A stretch of 64,000 bases of DNA from positions 1,116,001 through 1,180,000 of the forward strand of contig JAFDVP010000001.1 in the NCBI GenBank assembly GCA_018268895.1, written 5' to 3'. Positions within the stretch are counted from its first letter, which is position 1, and each line of letters begins with the position of its first letter. The notes under the pieces are model-generated. The model had not been told where the DNA came from, made no database searches, and worked only from the letters and a program-made list of their open reading frames with translations. This document shows positions 48,070 to 56,671 of the stretch, piece after piece. Origin of the DNA: Acidobacteriota bacterium (GTDB lineage Bacteria > Acidobacteriota > Terriglobia > Terriglobales > Acidobacteriaceae). Made by a program: the position numbers and the translations under genes.

Positions 48070-48294
48070 ATGTCTCTTACCGTCGTCCTGAACGGACAGT
48101 CACGCACCTTTACCACGCTGCCGGAGTCTCCCAGGCTCGAGAACCTTATCCACGAGCTCGGCCTGAAATCGGACCGCGTCGCAGTTGAGGTCAACGGAGA
48201 GATCGTTCCGCGTAGTTCGTGGGCCGAGGCTCCAGTTAGCGAGGGTGACCGCCTTGAACTGGTTCACTTCGTCGGCGGTGGAATTGACGAGTAA
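48070..48294 (+). CDS. thiS: Sulfur carrier protein ThiS
   Basis: Ubiquitin-fold carrier whose C-terminal Gly-Gly is thiocarboxylated to donate sulfur to thiazole synthase. 74 residues with the MoaD/ThiS core: VVLNGQSRTF at the start, LGLKSDRVAVEVNGEIVPRS in the centre, DRLELVHFVGGG near the end. Three residues (Ile-Asp-Glu) follow the Gly-Gly-Gly, so the reactive glycine is not terminal as translated. The 3' end overlaps the convergent glycosyltransferase gene by 31 bases. thiF and thiG are not in the window. Confidence 0.9.
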   Translation: MSLTVVLNGQSRTFTTLPESPRLENLIHELGLKSDRVAVEVNGEIVPRSSWAEAPVSEGDRLELVHFVGGGIDE

Positions 48295-49451
48295 GGCTGA
48301 GAGGCAATCAGGTCCTTCAGAAGCTGCTCCCACCGGTCGCCGTAGTCCTTCCACCCCCCCAGCAGATGCACCCTTTTTAGCGCCGCCTCGCTCATCCTTT
48401 GTTGCAGGGCAGGATCGTCAGCCAATTGCTGCATCCTGCCGGCCAGTGCGGCCGTGTCGCGCAGGGGAACGATGAAGCCTTCCACCCGGTCGGTGAACAG
48501 GTCTTCGCCGCCGGTCTGGGTTGAGGCGATCACCGGGCAGCCGCAGGCCAGGGCCTGTCCCTGAACCAGTGCAAGCCCTTCTTCGATACTTGGCAGCACC
48601 ATTACGTGGCTCGTGCCCATCAGTTCCACCAGCCGGGTCTGAGGAACGGCCCCGAGGACCTCGACATTCTCCATCGGCAAGCGACCCAGTACCTGCCGGA
48701 TGTCGGGATGAATCGCTCCAGCCAGTCTCAGGCGTTTGTTCGAATGGCGAAGTTGAGAGAACGCCTCGAGCAGGTAGGGAACTCCCTTGCGCAAGCCTAC
48801 AGAACCGGCGAACAGGACCTCGAAACGATCTTTTGGCGGCTCTCCTGTACGCCGGAAGCTTTCAAGCCGCACACCATATGGAATGGTCCGTAGCTTCTCT
48901 TGCCGGACACCCATCTCCATAAAGGAGCGAGCTGCAAAGCTGGAAGGAACTGTGATCAGGTCCGCAGCCTCGTAGATCTCTTCTTCTCGTGCAATGTCGC
49001 GCATATCCGTAACGGGCCGCTCAACCCCCCAACGGCTGTACTCTTCAGAGACAATCCGTTCCTGATAGCGCTGATGCGAGGACCCCCGGTCGCAGATGAA
49101 CTTGCCCCCGGTTCGCTGAAGCCGACGGCCTGTCTTCAGGCCGGCACCGGAGATGGCGATCAGGGCGTCGCACTCCATGAGCCGTCGATCCGTCCACCAG
49201 TCAAAGGCCAGAGCATTGGCATAGCTCAACTGGTCGTTGAGCCACACATTGGACCAACCCATCTTTGTAAGCTGGAACTCCGGCAGATGTATCCAGGGGA
49301 AGGTTCCGACCTTATCGCGCGGCAGACCTTCGCGCTTCAGGCGAAGCCACGGCCAGGTTGAGTAGATTTTCTGGAGATGGCCCCGGCGGTTCAGCTCACG
49401 CGCAAGTTCAAAGTGATGGAAGACGCCAAAGACAGCCTGTACGATTCGCAT
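48264..49451 (-). CDS. GT4-family glycosyltransferase
   Basis: GT-B fold retaining glycosyltransferase, 395 residues from the ATG at 49451 (the frame extends to 49541 but the family start is RIVQAVFGVFHHFELARELN). The nucleotide-sugar-binding half has FEVLFAGSVGLRKGVPYLLE and the Glu-rich motif PSIEEGLALVQGQALACGCP (E-x7-E), then GFIVPLRDTAALA. It probably makes cell-surface polysaccharide or glycolipid. No sugar cluster surrounds it, so donor and acceptor are open. Confidence 0.88.
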   Translation of the reverse strand: MRIVQAVFGVFHHFELARELNRRGHLQKIYSTWPWLRLKREGLPRDKVGTFPWIHLPEFQLTKMGWSNVWLNDQLSYANALAFDWWTDRRLMECDALIAISGAGLKTGRRLQRTGGKFICDRGSSHQRYQERIVSEEYSRWGVERPVTDMRDIAREEEIYEAADLITVPSSFAARSFMEMGVRQEKLRTIPYGVRLESFRRTGEPPKDRFEVLFAGSVGLRKGVPYLLEAFSQLRHSNKRLRLAGAIHPDIRQVLGRLPMENVEVLGAVPQTRLVELMGTSHVMVLPSIEEGLALVQGQALACGCPVIASTQTGGEDLFTDRVEGFIVPLRDTAALAGRMQQLADDPALQQRMSEAALKRVHLLGGWKDYGDRWEQLLKDLIASQPYSSIPPPTK

Positions 49452-49639
49452 GAACGATGGGGGAGTCCTGCTTGATAGTAGCAAAGTGCAGTGCCAGGAC
49501 AGTGGAAGACTCCTCATCGCAGTAGAACGCAATATGTACATAATATGTGTTATCAGACATTACTTCCTTGGCGACTTGATACTAATTGCTGCAAAGATCG
49601 TCTACAGAGTCAGCACTCCGATATGCACGTCGCGCTAAC
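49452..49639 (+). other. Divergent promoter region, glycosyltransferase / secreted protein pair
   Basis: 188 bases, AT-rich at 49530-49600 (AATATGTACATAATATGTG). ATGTACAT is a small palindrome at about 49534-49541. No convincing ORF or terminator. It should contain the promoters of both divergent genes. Confidence 0.45.
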
Positions 49640-51262
49640 ATGCTGAACAGGTTGCCTGCCTCTGGATCACATTCGTTCCCACTAAAGCTGTCCCGTCTTG
49701 TCGCGTTCCTCTGTTGGGGTGTGCCCTCTGCCCTGTGCCAGTTTCAAGTGCAGCCTGGTTCAGCAAAAACCGGATCGTCGACCGGTTCCATAAGCGGAGT
49801 TGTCGTCAGCGCTACCATTGGCACCCCGATACCCCGTGCCCTCGTGCAATGGAACGATCAGGCAGTTCTGACTGGCCACGATGGCAAGTTTCTCTTTGAT
49901 GTTGGGGATTCTGGCAGTTCAGGCACCTTGCAGGTCACCAAGCCGGGGTTCTATGCCAGCCCCGATGGCGACGGTGCGGCCAATGTCTCCTTGCAAAACA
50001 CCCAGCCTGATCCAATGACGGTGAGGTTATTCCCCGAGGCATTGATTACAGGAACGCTGACGACAACCGATGGTACGCCGATCCCCCGAATTCCTGTCAT
50101 AGCCCAGCGCAGCACCTATAACGATGGCATCCATCAATGGTCACCTGCGGGTCAGAACCAGACGAACTCCCGCGGAGAGTTCCGCATTGCGCTTCCTCCC
50201 GGTGATTACCGACTGGAAACCAGTTTTCAACCTCGGCTTGCTGGAACGGCAAACAGTGTTATTTCTTTGATATATCCATCGCAAAACTCATCCGATACAT
50301 TAGACAATATTCTTCATTTGCGATCAGGGACAGAAGAGCGGGTTGCTCTCCATCCAGATGTTGTCCCCACCTATCCTGTCGCACTGAAGGTAGAACTGAC
50401 AGGAGAGCGTGGTTTCCCAAGAATTACTGCGCGTTCTTCTACTGGAGCGGCAGTCTCGGTCAATCTCATGAGGTATGAACCCGGAGCGGTGAGCAGAGTC
50501 GAGCTCCCCCTTGGCACGTACACATTAACCGCATTCATGAACCTGGGAGAAAGCTCCGAGTATGGAGAGAGCCAGGTGACTGTTACCGGCCAGAACACCC
50601 CGGAGGTTGTTCTCCATATGGCGTCTGTGCCAGCGATTCCAGTCGAGGTCATCGCCGACCAGGGATTGGCTGCAACGTCTGATAAAGTGCCGATGCCGCA
50701 GCAACTGGGGTTAGCCCTAAACACCATCCAGGAGAGCGGTCGCTTCGGAAATTCCATGGTTGGCTTGGTTCAGTCGCGTGACCGCAGCTACTTTCACCCC
50801 TCCCCTGGGACATACCGGCTTGTCAGCCGAAGCGCTGGGCCGTGGTTTATCAAGTCAGCCAGTTATGGTGTAACCGACCTCCTGCAGAGTGACCTGGTTG
50901 TTGCGCCGGGGGCGGGCAGCTCTCCAATCGTGCTTACGGTCAGCAACCAGACCGGGAGCGTTCTGGGGACGGCAAGCATTCACGGGGTTCCGTCGCCTGC
51001 ATGGATCTATCTCATTCCAGCGGGACCTGCTGCCAATTTGATCTATTCCGTGCGAAGCGGTACGACAGGCGCATTTAACCTGGCATACCTTCCTGCGGGG
51101 AGTTATCAGGCCGTTGCGTTCGAGTTGCGGCATCAGGAGAACTACCGCGACCCGAGCGTGCTGTCGAAGTACGCGACGTTTGTGAAGAGCGTCACGATAA
51201 CGGCAGGCAATAAAGCAATGCTTGACCTGAACGCCATCGCCGCAGGAGAGATGCTTCCGTGA
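49640..51262 (+). CDS. Secreted protein with carboxypeptidase-regulatory-like domains (first of pair)
   Basis: 540 residues. Signal segment LSRLVAFLCWGVPSALCQFQ, then repeated transthyretin/CarboxypepD_reg-like beta modules: SISGVVVSATIGTPIPRALV followed by TGHDGKFLFDV, then LITGTLTTTDGTPIPRIPVI followed by NSRGEFRIALPPGDYRL, and a last one around SVLGTASIHGVPSPAWIYL ... GAFNLAYLPAGSYQAVAF. Such proteins are abundant in acidobacteria; their function is unclear (adhesion, polysaccharide binding). ATG at 49640 chosen; an in-frame TTG at 49586 is unlikely. The stop overlaps the GTG of the next gene. Confidence 0.78.
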   Translation: MLNRLPASGSHSFPLKLSRLVAFLCWGVPSALCQFQVQPGSAKTGSSTGSISGVVVSATIGTPIPRALVQWNDQAVLTGHDGKFLFDVGDSGSSGTLQVTKPGFYASPDGDGAANVSLQNTQPDPMTVRLFPEALITGTLTTTDGTPIPRIPVIAQRSTYNDGIHQWSPAGQNQTNSRGEFRIALPPGDYRLETSFQPRLAGTANSVISLIYPSQNSSDTLDNILHLRSGTEERVALHPDVVPTYPVALKVELTGERGFPRITARSSTGAAVSVNLMRYEPGAVSRVELPLGTYTLTAFMNLGESSEYGESQVTVTGQNTPEVVLHMASVPAIPVEVIADQGLAATSDKVPMPQQLGLALNTIQESGRFGNSMVGLVQSRDRSYFHPSPGTYRLVSRSAGPWFIKSASYGVTDLLQSDLVVAPGAGSSPIVLTVSNQTGSVLGTASIHGVPSPAWIYLIPAGPAANLIYSVRSGTTGAFNLAYLPAGSYQAVAFELRHQENYRDPSVLSKYATFVKSVTITAGNKAMLDLNAIAAGEMLP

Positions 51263-52992
51263 GACGAGTTCCCTTCCCGCAGCTTCTTCTCCTTCTTACT
51301 ACATTCGTCGTTGCGACGGGAAGGTTGTCGGCCGCTCCGGCACCCTCGTTCACCATTACCGGAGTTGTGGTCGATAGCGTTACGAGCAATCCAATTACAC
51401 GCGCTCATCTGGATGCGTCCCTTGTTGTGCGTGGAAGGGCCCCGGGACGCAGGCCACAGTCTGCCAGCGGTGCGGATGCCGATGAGCATGGACGCTTCAC
51501 GGTGGTTCTGCCTTCAGCGGGAGCATGGCATCTTACGGCCAGCGCACCTGGGTATGTGACGCAGGCATACGATGAGCACGGCGACTATTCTTCCGCCGTC
51601 GTGCTTACTCAGGCATCCCCTTCGCTGAACCTCAGGTTCAGTCTTCCTCCCCAAGCGCGTATCTCAGGCACGGTTGTGGATGATGCGGCCGAGGCGGTGC
51701 GCAACGCGACCGTACAACTGGTCCGGCTGCCTCTATCCAGCCCTGAACATCGCCAAGCAGAGCAGATTTCTTCGCGATGGTTTGTTCAGACGGATGATCG
51801 GGGAGCTTACGAGTTCGCCAATCTTGCACCCGGCAATTATCGTCTGTCGGTACAGGCAAAGCCCTGGTATGCAAACTCCGCCCGGCAGAGACGCTTTATG
51901 GGAGGAGCTTTATCGGCTTCACAGCCGTCTATGCCTGTGCAGTCGGCGGCCCTGGACGTGGCCTATCAGCTCACGTGGTATCCCGGTATGGACGATCCTG
52001 CGCAGGCAGAGACATTAGCGCTCGTGGCAGGCGATGATCGGCGTGCCGACTTTCATCTGACGCCAATTCCCGCCCTGCACCTTCAGATCCCCCCCCCCGC
52101 TCCGGCACAGCAAACGGATGGGAGACGTATTCCTTCCTTCCCCATTGTCGAGCGAATCGACACCGGAGGAGGAAACGCTGGCTTTGTGCAACCATCAACG
52201 ACGACAGGACCACAAGGACAGATCGATGTAGGAGGTCTCTCGCCAGGAACGTACCGGATCCGGCTTCAGGGACAGAATCAGGATTCACGCACTGCGGTCG
52301 TAACACTTTCCGAGGGATCGTCACGGTCGATCGATTTCAACGCAGCGGCCGAGGCGATGAGCACTGTCACTGTTCGCTTTGAGATGGACACCGAAGACGG
52401 GCGCTCCCCTTTGGTAGAGCTTACAGATACGGCGACGGGGCAACGGTTCTTTCCGGTTGCTGCCGGACGCCCGATGCCGCCAAACATGCGGCGAGGCCCC
52501 CAGGCACAAGCGTTGCGCGATATCAGTCTTCAGGTTCCGCCAGGACGTTATGAGGTGAGCTTGCAGAACAGCGGCGATGCCTACCTGACAGGAGTTTCGG
52601 CTCAGGGTGCGGATGTGAGCGGGAGATTCTTGACGATTCACGGGGGAGATGTCGCTCTGCTGCTGCACACAGCGAGTGGACACGCGGCGGTAACGGGAGT
52701 GGCGGCCTCGAAAGGAGCGCCATGCGTTGGCGCTGTGATTCTGCTGGTACCGGCGGGGCTTGACGACCCGGGATCGTTCACAGCAGTGGTCCGCGACCAG
52801 AGCAACACGGACGGCAGCTTTGATCTTGAAGGGGTCGTTCCGGGGCAATACATCCTGATCGCTCTCGACCGAGGATGGGGAGTCAATCTAAGCGATCCAT
52901 CCACTCTGCGGAGCTATCTGACTCAGGGTGTTCCGCTCGACCTGCGGTCCGGGGCGAACATGAAACAGAACATCGAAGCACAGCTCCCGTGA
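51259..52992 (+). CDS. Secreted protein with carboxypeptidase-regulatory-like domains (second of pair)
   Basis: 577 residues; GTG start in a GTGA overlap with the previous gene. Sec signal FPQLLLLLTTFVVATGRLSA. Beta modules: TITGVVVDSVTSNPITRAHL with DEHGRFTVVLPSAGAWHL, RISGTVVDDAAEAVRNATVQ with DDRGAYEFANLAPGNYRLSV, and a C-terminal one with NTDGSFDLEGVVPGQYILIA. A run of ten C bases (52089-52098) encodes Ile-Pro-Pro-Pro at about residue 277. It is a paralogue-like companion of the upstream gene; together they form a two-gene operon. Confidence 0.78.
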   Translation: MRRVPFPQLLLLLTTFVVATGRLSAAPAPSFTITGVVVDSVTSNPITRAHLDASLVVRGRAPGRRPQSASGADADEHGRFTVVLPSAGAWHLTASAPGYVTQAYDEHGDYSSAVVLTQASPSLNLRFSLPPQARISGTVVDDAAEAVRNATVQLVRLPLSSPEHRQAEQISSRWFVQTDDRGAYEFANLAPGNYRLSVQAKPWYANSARQRRFMGGALSASQPSMPVQSAALDVAYQLTWYPGMDDPAQAETLALVAGDDRRADFHLTPIPALHLQIPPPAPAQQTDGRRIPSFPIVERIDTGGGNAGFVQPSTTTGPQGQIDVGGLSPGTYRIRLQGQNQDSRTAVVTLSEGSSRSIDFNAAAEAMSTVTVRFEMDTEDGRSPLVELTDTATGQRFFPVAAGRPMPPNMRRGPQAQALRDISLQVPPGRYEVSLQNSGDAYLTGVSAQGADVSGRFLTIHGGDVALLLHTASGHAAVTGVAASKGAPCVGAVILLVPAGLDDPGSFTAVVRDQSNTDGSFDLEGVVPGQYILIALDRGWGVNLSDPSTLRSYLTQGVPLDLRSGANMKQNIEAQLP

Positions 52993-53038
52993 AACACAGG
53001 GGCAGCCTATGTTAGATTCAATGAAGCCCACCCATCGC

Positions 53039-53126
53039 GGAGAGATGGCCGAGTGGCTGAAGGCGCACGCTTGGAAAGCGTGTATACCGCAAGGTATCCA
53101 GGGTTCGAATCCCTGTCTCTCCGCCA
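53039..53126 (+). tRNA. tRNA-Ser (anticodon GGA)
   Basis: Class II tRNA of 88 bases. The acceptor stem GGAGAGA (53039-53045) pairs with TCTCTCC (53116-53122), followed by G and an encoded CCA. The anticodon loop CTTGGAAAG gives GGA, reading UCC/UCU. A long variable arm (TGTATACCGCAAGGTATCC) and T-loop GGTTCGAATCC are present, as expected for serine. Confidence 0.96.
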
Positions 53127-53164
53127 TCAAACTTGCTTGCTTCCCTGTTTGCCTCGTGTTTCTG

Positions 53165-54664
53165 CTATTGACCTTGCTCCGGCAGTCGTTCGCAGTTGCC
53201 AGGGAGCATAAAGCTATGGGTATCGTCATGGTCGACGTTTTGATAGTTCACCTTGAAACATGTGCTCCATCGGCTGAAATCCATGTAGCGGCTCAACTCT
53301 TCCCTTTGCGCATCGGTCACGAAGAGCACTGCCGGCTTTGAGGCGGCGCAGCGCTCGTAGCGCTGGAGTATCGACAACTCAGCAACGTTGCGGCCGTTAA
53401 CCAGCCCTTCCGTATCGCAGATCGTTCCCTGGGTGAAGTAGCCGATAAACCCGACGTCGCCTGCGATGATAGTGCTGTTGCTGAAGCGTGAAAGATCTTC
53501 CTGGCGCATTTTAAGAAATGCCGCCGAGCGTCCCATCATTGAATGGAAGCCAAAGAAGGTATCGAACGGAAGCAGGCATACGAGCATTCCCAGAAATGCC
53601 ACCTGCCATTTGCGCAGATAGGGGGTATATACCGGGAAGTCACCCGTACTATTGGCTTGTATTGTGACGATGTTCCATAGAACGCTGAACCCAAGAGGCC
53701 AGATCAGATACCGGATACCCTGAATATATTGACCGCGCAGGCATGCCAACGACACAAGGATTGGATAACTGGCATTAGCTGCAATCCATACGATTGTTTT
53801 TTCGCGAGCCTGCTCACTCGCGCGGATATATTTCAGCGCTATGACGGCCGAGGTCAAATATATCGCCGTCAGGCCAACGCCAAACGCAAAAGAACTGGCT
53901 GTCATGCGAAAGACCGTCGAAAGCGTTTCGAGGCTCTTTCCCGATGCTATTTTGGCGACAGCTGTATCAGGCAGCAAATGGTGAAAGTAAAGAGTGATTC
54001 CAATCACCGCAAGACCTGCACCCGCAATCAAAGAACAGGCGCGGGCCAAGGCGATCTTTCTCTCCGGACATGAACGAAGGAGATCGGGACCTGCAACGAT
54101 GATCGCTCCCATGGCAACAAGCAAGCAAAGCTCTACTCGCGCCAGGACCAATAGGAATCCATACAACGCCAGAAGAAACATCGTTCGGAAGGTGACCTGC
54201 GTCTGGTGAATGAGAGAAGGTCCGAAGATGGCAAGCAGGCCAACCAGGAATAGAACAAACCCTGTCTCCATTCCATCGGTCAGCCATCGGACCGCCATGG
54301 GACTCAGAAGCACCACGAGTAAAGATACGCCCAGAGTCCTGCCCCATTTATTCTGGCTCGACCGCAGCGTCTTATAGGCAACCCCTACAACAAGAAGTAA
54401 ATAAAATGCGACAGAGACGAGCTTCGGTAGCAGTGGACTGCTTGTCAACCACCGCAGACCTGCGAGCAGACATACGTACAAGACGCTGGATGTCCCATAG
54501 TCCTGCTGTCCGCCGTTGTAAGTAATTTGATGAGATGACTGTAGATGCGACGCATATCGCAGATGGATAAGAGCGTCATCCAGCATGTAGTAGCGTGTCG
54601 TCAGCAGGACAGCCAATAACCATATTGCAACGCCAGCGCCTGCGAGCATCTCGCTTCGTTTCAT
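53165..54664 (-). CDS. Polytopic membrane protein, GT-C glycosyltransferase-like
   Basis: About 499 residues with roughly ten hydrophobic helices and a soluble C-terminal domain of about 110 residues. The first loop has TTRYYMLDDALIHLRYASHL and later WLTDGMETGFV. A paired acid (Asp-Asp) after helix 1 and a GMETG loop are typical of GT-C lipid-linked sugar transferases, such as those of the AftB/ArnT type. No biochemical assignment is possible. The ATG at 54664 was chosen from the helix position; the frame is open to 54700. It faces the tRNA gene. Confidence 0.7.
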   Translation of the reverse strand: MKRSEMLAGAGVAIWLLAVLLTTRYYMLDDALIHLRYASHLQSSHQITYNGGQQDYGTSSVLYVCLLAGLRWLTSSPLLPKLVSVAFYLLLVVGVAYKTLRSSQNKWGRTLGVSLLVVLLSPMAVRWLTDGMETGFVLFLVGLLAIFGPSLIHQTQVTFRTMFLLALYGFLLVLARVELCLLVAMGAIIVAGPDLLRSCPERKIALARACSLIAGAGLAVIGITLYFHHLLPDTAVAKIASGKSLETLSTVFRMTASSFAFGVGLTAIYLTSAVIALKYIRASEQAREKTIVWIAANASYPILVSLACLRGQYIQGIRYLIWPLGFSVLWNIVTIQANSTGDFPVYTPYLRKWQVAFLGMLVCLLPFDTFFGFHSMMGRSAAFLKMRQEDLSRFSNSTIIAGDVGFIGYFTQGTICDTEGLVNGRNVAELSILQRYERCAASKPAVLFVTDAQREELSRYMDFSRWSTCFKVNYQNVDHDDTHSFMLPGNCERLPEQGQ

Positions 54665-54739
54665 GTATTGAACTCTAGCATGATGAAAACGTGCCTCCAT
54701 GGAGGCATAAAGGTAGGGCCTCGACGGTCTGCCATGGAT

Positions 54740-55321
54740 CTAGAATGTTATATTGTTTTTTCTTGTTTCAACATCAGTGGGGTTCATCGCGGGAACCTTC
54801 TTCAGGTCGTCAAGGGTTTTGAAGTCACCGTTCTTTTGGCGGTACGCAACGATGTCCTCCGCCTGCTTGGTGGTGAAGCCGAGCTGGCCTTCGATTTCAG
54901 CAGATGTTGCCTTGTTGATGTTGACCTTGGCTGCCATTGGAGGGCAGTTTTTAACCAGGAAGTCGAGTATGTCGGTGAACTCCTCGTCACTTGCGGAGGC
55001 CCCGAGCCCAGCCATCTTGGTAATGGTCGCCTCCCAGCCTTCGCGGTTCTGTCCATTAGCGATGACGATCGCAGGCGAATGACACTTTCCGCAGACGCGG
55101 ATCAATGTGTCCTTTCCCTTCTCATCGGGTAGCCGAGACAGGGGACCAGCCGGCTTTTGCGGCGCAGCCGGTGCCTGCGATTGCGCAGGAGCAGCCTGTT
55201 GGCTTTGTGCCGGCGACGCAAGCACCACAGAAGAGGTAATCACGAGTCCCACACCCAGGGTGAGGATTGCGGCTGCCGCTGCAAGTGTGTACTTATGGGT
55301 CGAAAGATGCTTCATGTTCAT
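54740..55321 (-). CDS. Secreted heme c / helix-hairpin-helix protein
   Basis: 193 residues. Signal/anchor helix AAAAAILTLGVGLVITSSVV, an Ala/Pro/Gln linker, then a cytochrome-c-like segment with heme motif CGKCH (about residue 77) and downstream helix EFTDILDFLVKNCPP. The C-terminus (about 130-190) is a helix-hairpin-helix module of the ComEA kind: VNINKATSAEIEGQLGFTTK and DIVAYRQKNGDFKTLDDLKK. A heme-binding segment joined to a DNA-binding-type HhH is uncommon. It may be periplasmic and bind DNA, or the HhH may serve another purpose. Confidence 0.78.
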   Translation of the reverse strand: MNMKHLSTHKYTLAAAAAILTLGVGLVITSSVVLASPAQSQQAAPAQSQAPAAPQKPAGPLSRLPDEKGKDTLIRVCGKCHSPAIVIANGQNREGWEATITKMAGLGASASDEEFTDILDFLVKNCPPMAAKVNINKATSAEIEGQLGFTTKQAEDIVAYRQKNGDFKTLDDLKKVPAMNPTDVETRKNNITF

Positions 55322-55416
55322 CTGGAAATGGCCCCCGGTCTTGTCGCTGTCTGCGCCGTCTCTGGTTCAGTTCCACGCCCCCCTATTTTAGCCTTCAGTT
55401 GGTGTGGCGAGTAGGG

Positions 55417-55433
55417 ATGGATCTCTGATCCAT
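55417..55433 (+). promoter_or_regulatory. Inverted repeat ATGGATC-TCT-GATCCAT upstream of the lacI-type gene
   Basis: Perfect 7-base arms around TCT, in the 248-base divergent gap (55322-55569) between the heme/HhH gene and the LacI-family gene. It could be a second regulator site or a hairpin. No T-run follows. Confidence 0.35.
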
Positions 55434-55454
55434 ATTATCCAGGATCGCGTATAT

Positions 55455-55466
55455 TGAGACGTCTCA
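55455..55466 (+). promoter_or_regulatory. Operator O1: perfect palindrome TGAGACGTCTCA upstream of the lacI-type gene
   Basis: Twelve-base perfect palindrome with the central CG that LacI-family proteins favour. Identical to the site at 56671. It lies about 100 bases before the regulator's ATG, consistent with autoregulation. Confidence 0.75.
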
Positions 55467-55569
55467 TTTATGATGGATGTTATTGTTTACGGCAATCAGT
55501 GTCAAGACGACAACGCAAACCTGTGTGGATTGGACTGAAGACGATATTTCATCATGTAGGATTCTGACT

Positions 55570-56658
55570 ATGCCGCCTACGCAAAAAGAGCTCGCCAAAC
55601 TGGCGGGGGTATCCTCGGGGACTGTTTCCAACGTTATCAGCGGCTCAACCAAGGTCAGCGAGCGCTCGAGGCAAAAGGTACTCGAGGCGATCAAGGCGTT
55701 GAATTATCAACCAAATCTGATCGCGCGCAGTTTGAGAACCAACCGGACGCGCACACTCGGAATCGTTGTCCCTGATATCACGATTCCCTTCTTTCCCAAG
55801 ATCATTCGCGGCGCAGAGTGCGCTGCGCGTGAACGCGGATACTTTTTGATTGTGCTCGACTCTGAAGGGAGCCCGGACCGAGAGTCGGACATGATTGCCC
55901 TGCTACGCGCTCAACGCGTTGAAGGGATGTTGCTGGTTACAGCGAGCGGCGAGGAACTTACGCCAGAACGATGGGAGATGTTTACGTCGAGCTTCCCTGC
56001 GGTGTGTCTGGACCGTTTGCCCGCAGACCTGAACGTCGACTCTGTATGTGTGGACGACTCTGGAGCGGCGGAGATGGCCATCTCACATTTGATCAGCATG
56101 GGGCATACGCAGATTGCCGTTGTGACGGGACCGCTTACACTGCGCAATGAGCAGGAACGGCTGCGCGGCTACCGTCAAGCGCTGCAGAAGGCCAGCATTC
56201 CCGCTCAGAAGTCGCTTATCTGGAGCGGCAGTTTTGAGCAGGACGAGGTTGCTCGACTGTGCCAGAACGGCATGTTGAGGGCGGCGAATATGCCGTCGGC
56301 ATTATTTGCCACCAACGGGGTTACGGGGTTGGCTGCGCTGAGAAGCCTGTACTCCGTTGGATTGAGTACGCCAAAAGACTTTTCATTTACAACCTTCGAC
56401 GAGATTACGGCGGAGGATTTTTTTCGTCCCGGGATTACCTCCGTCGTTCAACCCACCTTCGATATGGGCTATCGCGCAGTGGAGGTGCTGCTGGACAGAA
56501 TTGAAAACGGCGAGTTGTACCCCAGGCAGAAAGTGCGGCTTCCGGCAACGGTGACCGTCCGGGAATCGTCGAGTACACCGATTGCCGTGACTGCGGCGAA
56601 GGCACAACCTGCTAAAGCGCCTGCCAACCGCAAACGCGGCGTTGACAGGCGTAGATGA
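55570..56658 (+). CDS. LacI-family transcriptional regulator
   Basis: Sugar-responsive repressor, 362 residues from the ATG at 55570. The N-terminal helix-turn-helix and hinge helix: TQKELAKLAGVSSGTVSNVI, then VLEAIKALNYQPNLIARSL. The effector domain (about 62-340) has the periplasmic-binding fold: TLGIVVPDITIPFFPKIIRG, FPAVCLDRLP, ALFATNGVTGLAALRSL and FTTFDEITAEDFFRPGITSV. A Lys/Arg-rich tail follows. It precedes the transporter genes by 28 bases, and the two TGAGACGTCTCA sites are its likely targets. Confidence 0.93.
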   Translation: MPPTQKELAKLAGVSSGTVSNVISGSTKVSERSRQKVLEAIKALNYQPNLIARSLRTNRTRTLGIVVPDITIPFFPKIIRGAECAARERGYFLIVLDSEGSPDRESDMIALLRAQRVEGMLLVTASGEELTPERWEMFTSSFPAVCLDRLPADLNVDSVCVDDSGAAEMAISHLISMGHTQIAVVTGPLTLRNEQERLRGYRQALQKASIPAQKSLIWSGSFEQDEVARLCQNGMLRAANMPSALFATNGVTGLAALRSLYSVGLSTPKDFSFTTFDEITAEDFFRPGITSVVQPTFDMGYRAVEVLLDRIENGELYPRQKVRLPATVTVRESSSTPIAVTAAKAQPAKAPANRKRGVDRRR

Positions 56659-56671
56659 ACTTTCTTAGTGT
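56642..56671 (+). promoter_or_regulatory. Possible promoter of the sugar transporter genes
   Basis: TTGACA at 56642-56647, a perfect -35 within the last codons of the regulator gene, then 18 bases and TAGTGT at 56666-56671. A start of transcription would fall near 56678, inside operator O2, so a bound repressor would block it. The -10 is weak; this is a model from spacing only. Confidence 0.4.

Noticed and set aside
53039..53126. Integrated element next to the tRNA-Ser gene
   Set aside because: tRNA genes often serve as attachment sites, but no integrase and no repeat of the tRNA 3' end was seen on either side.
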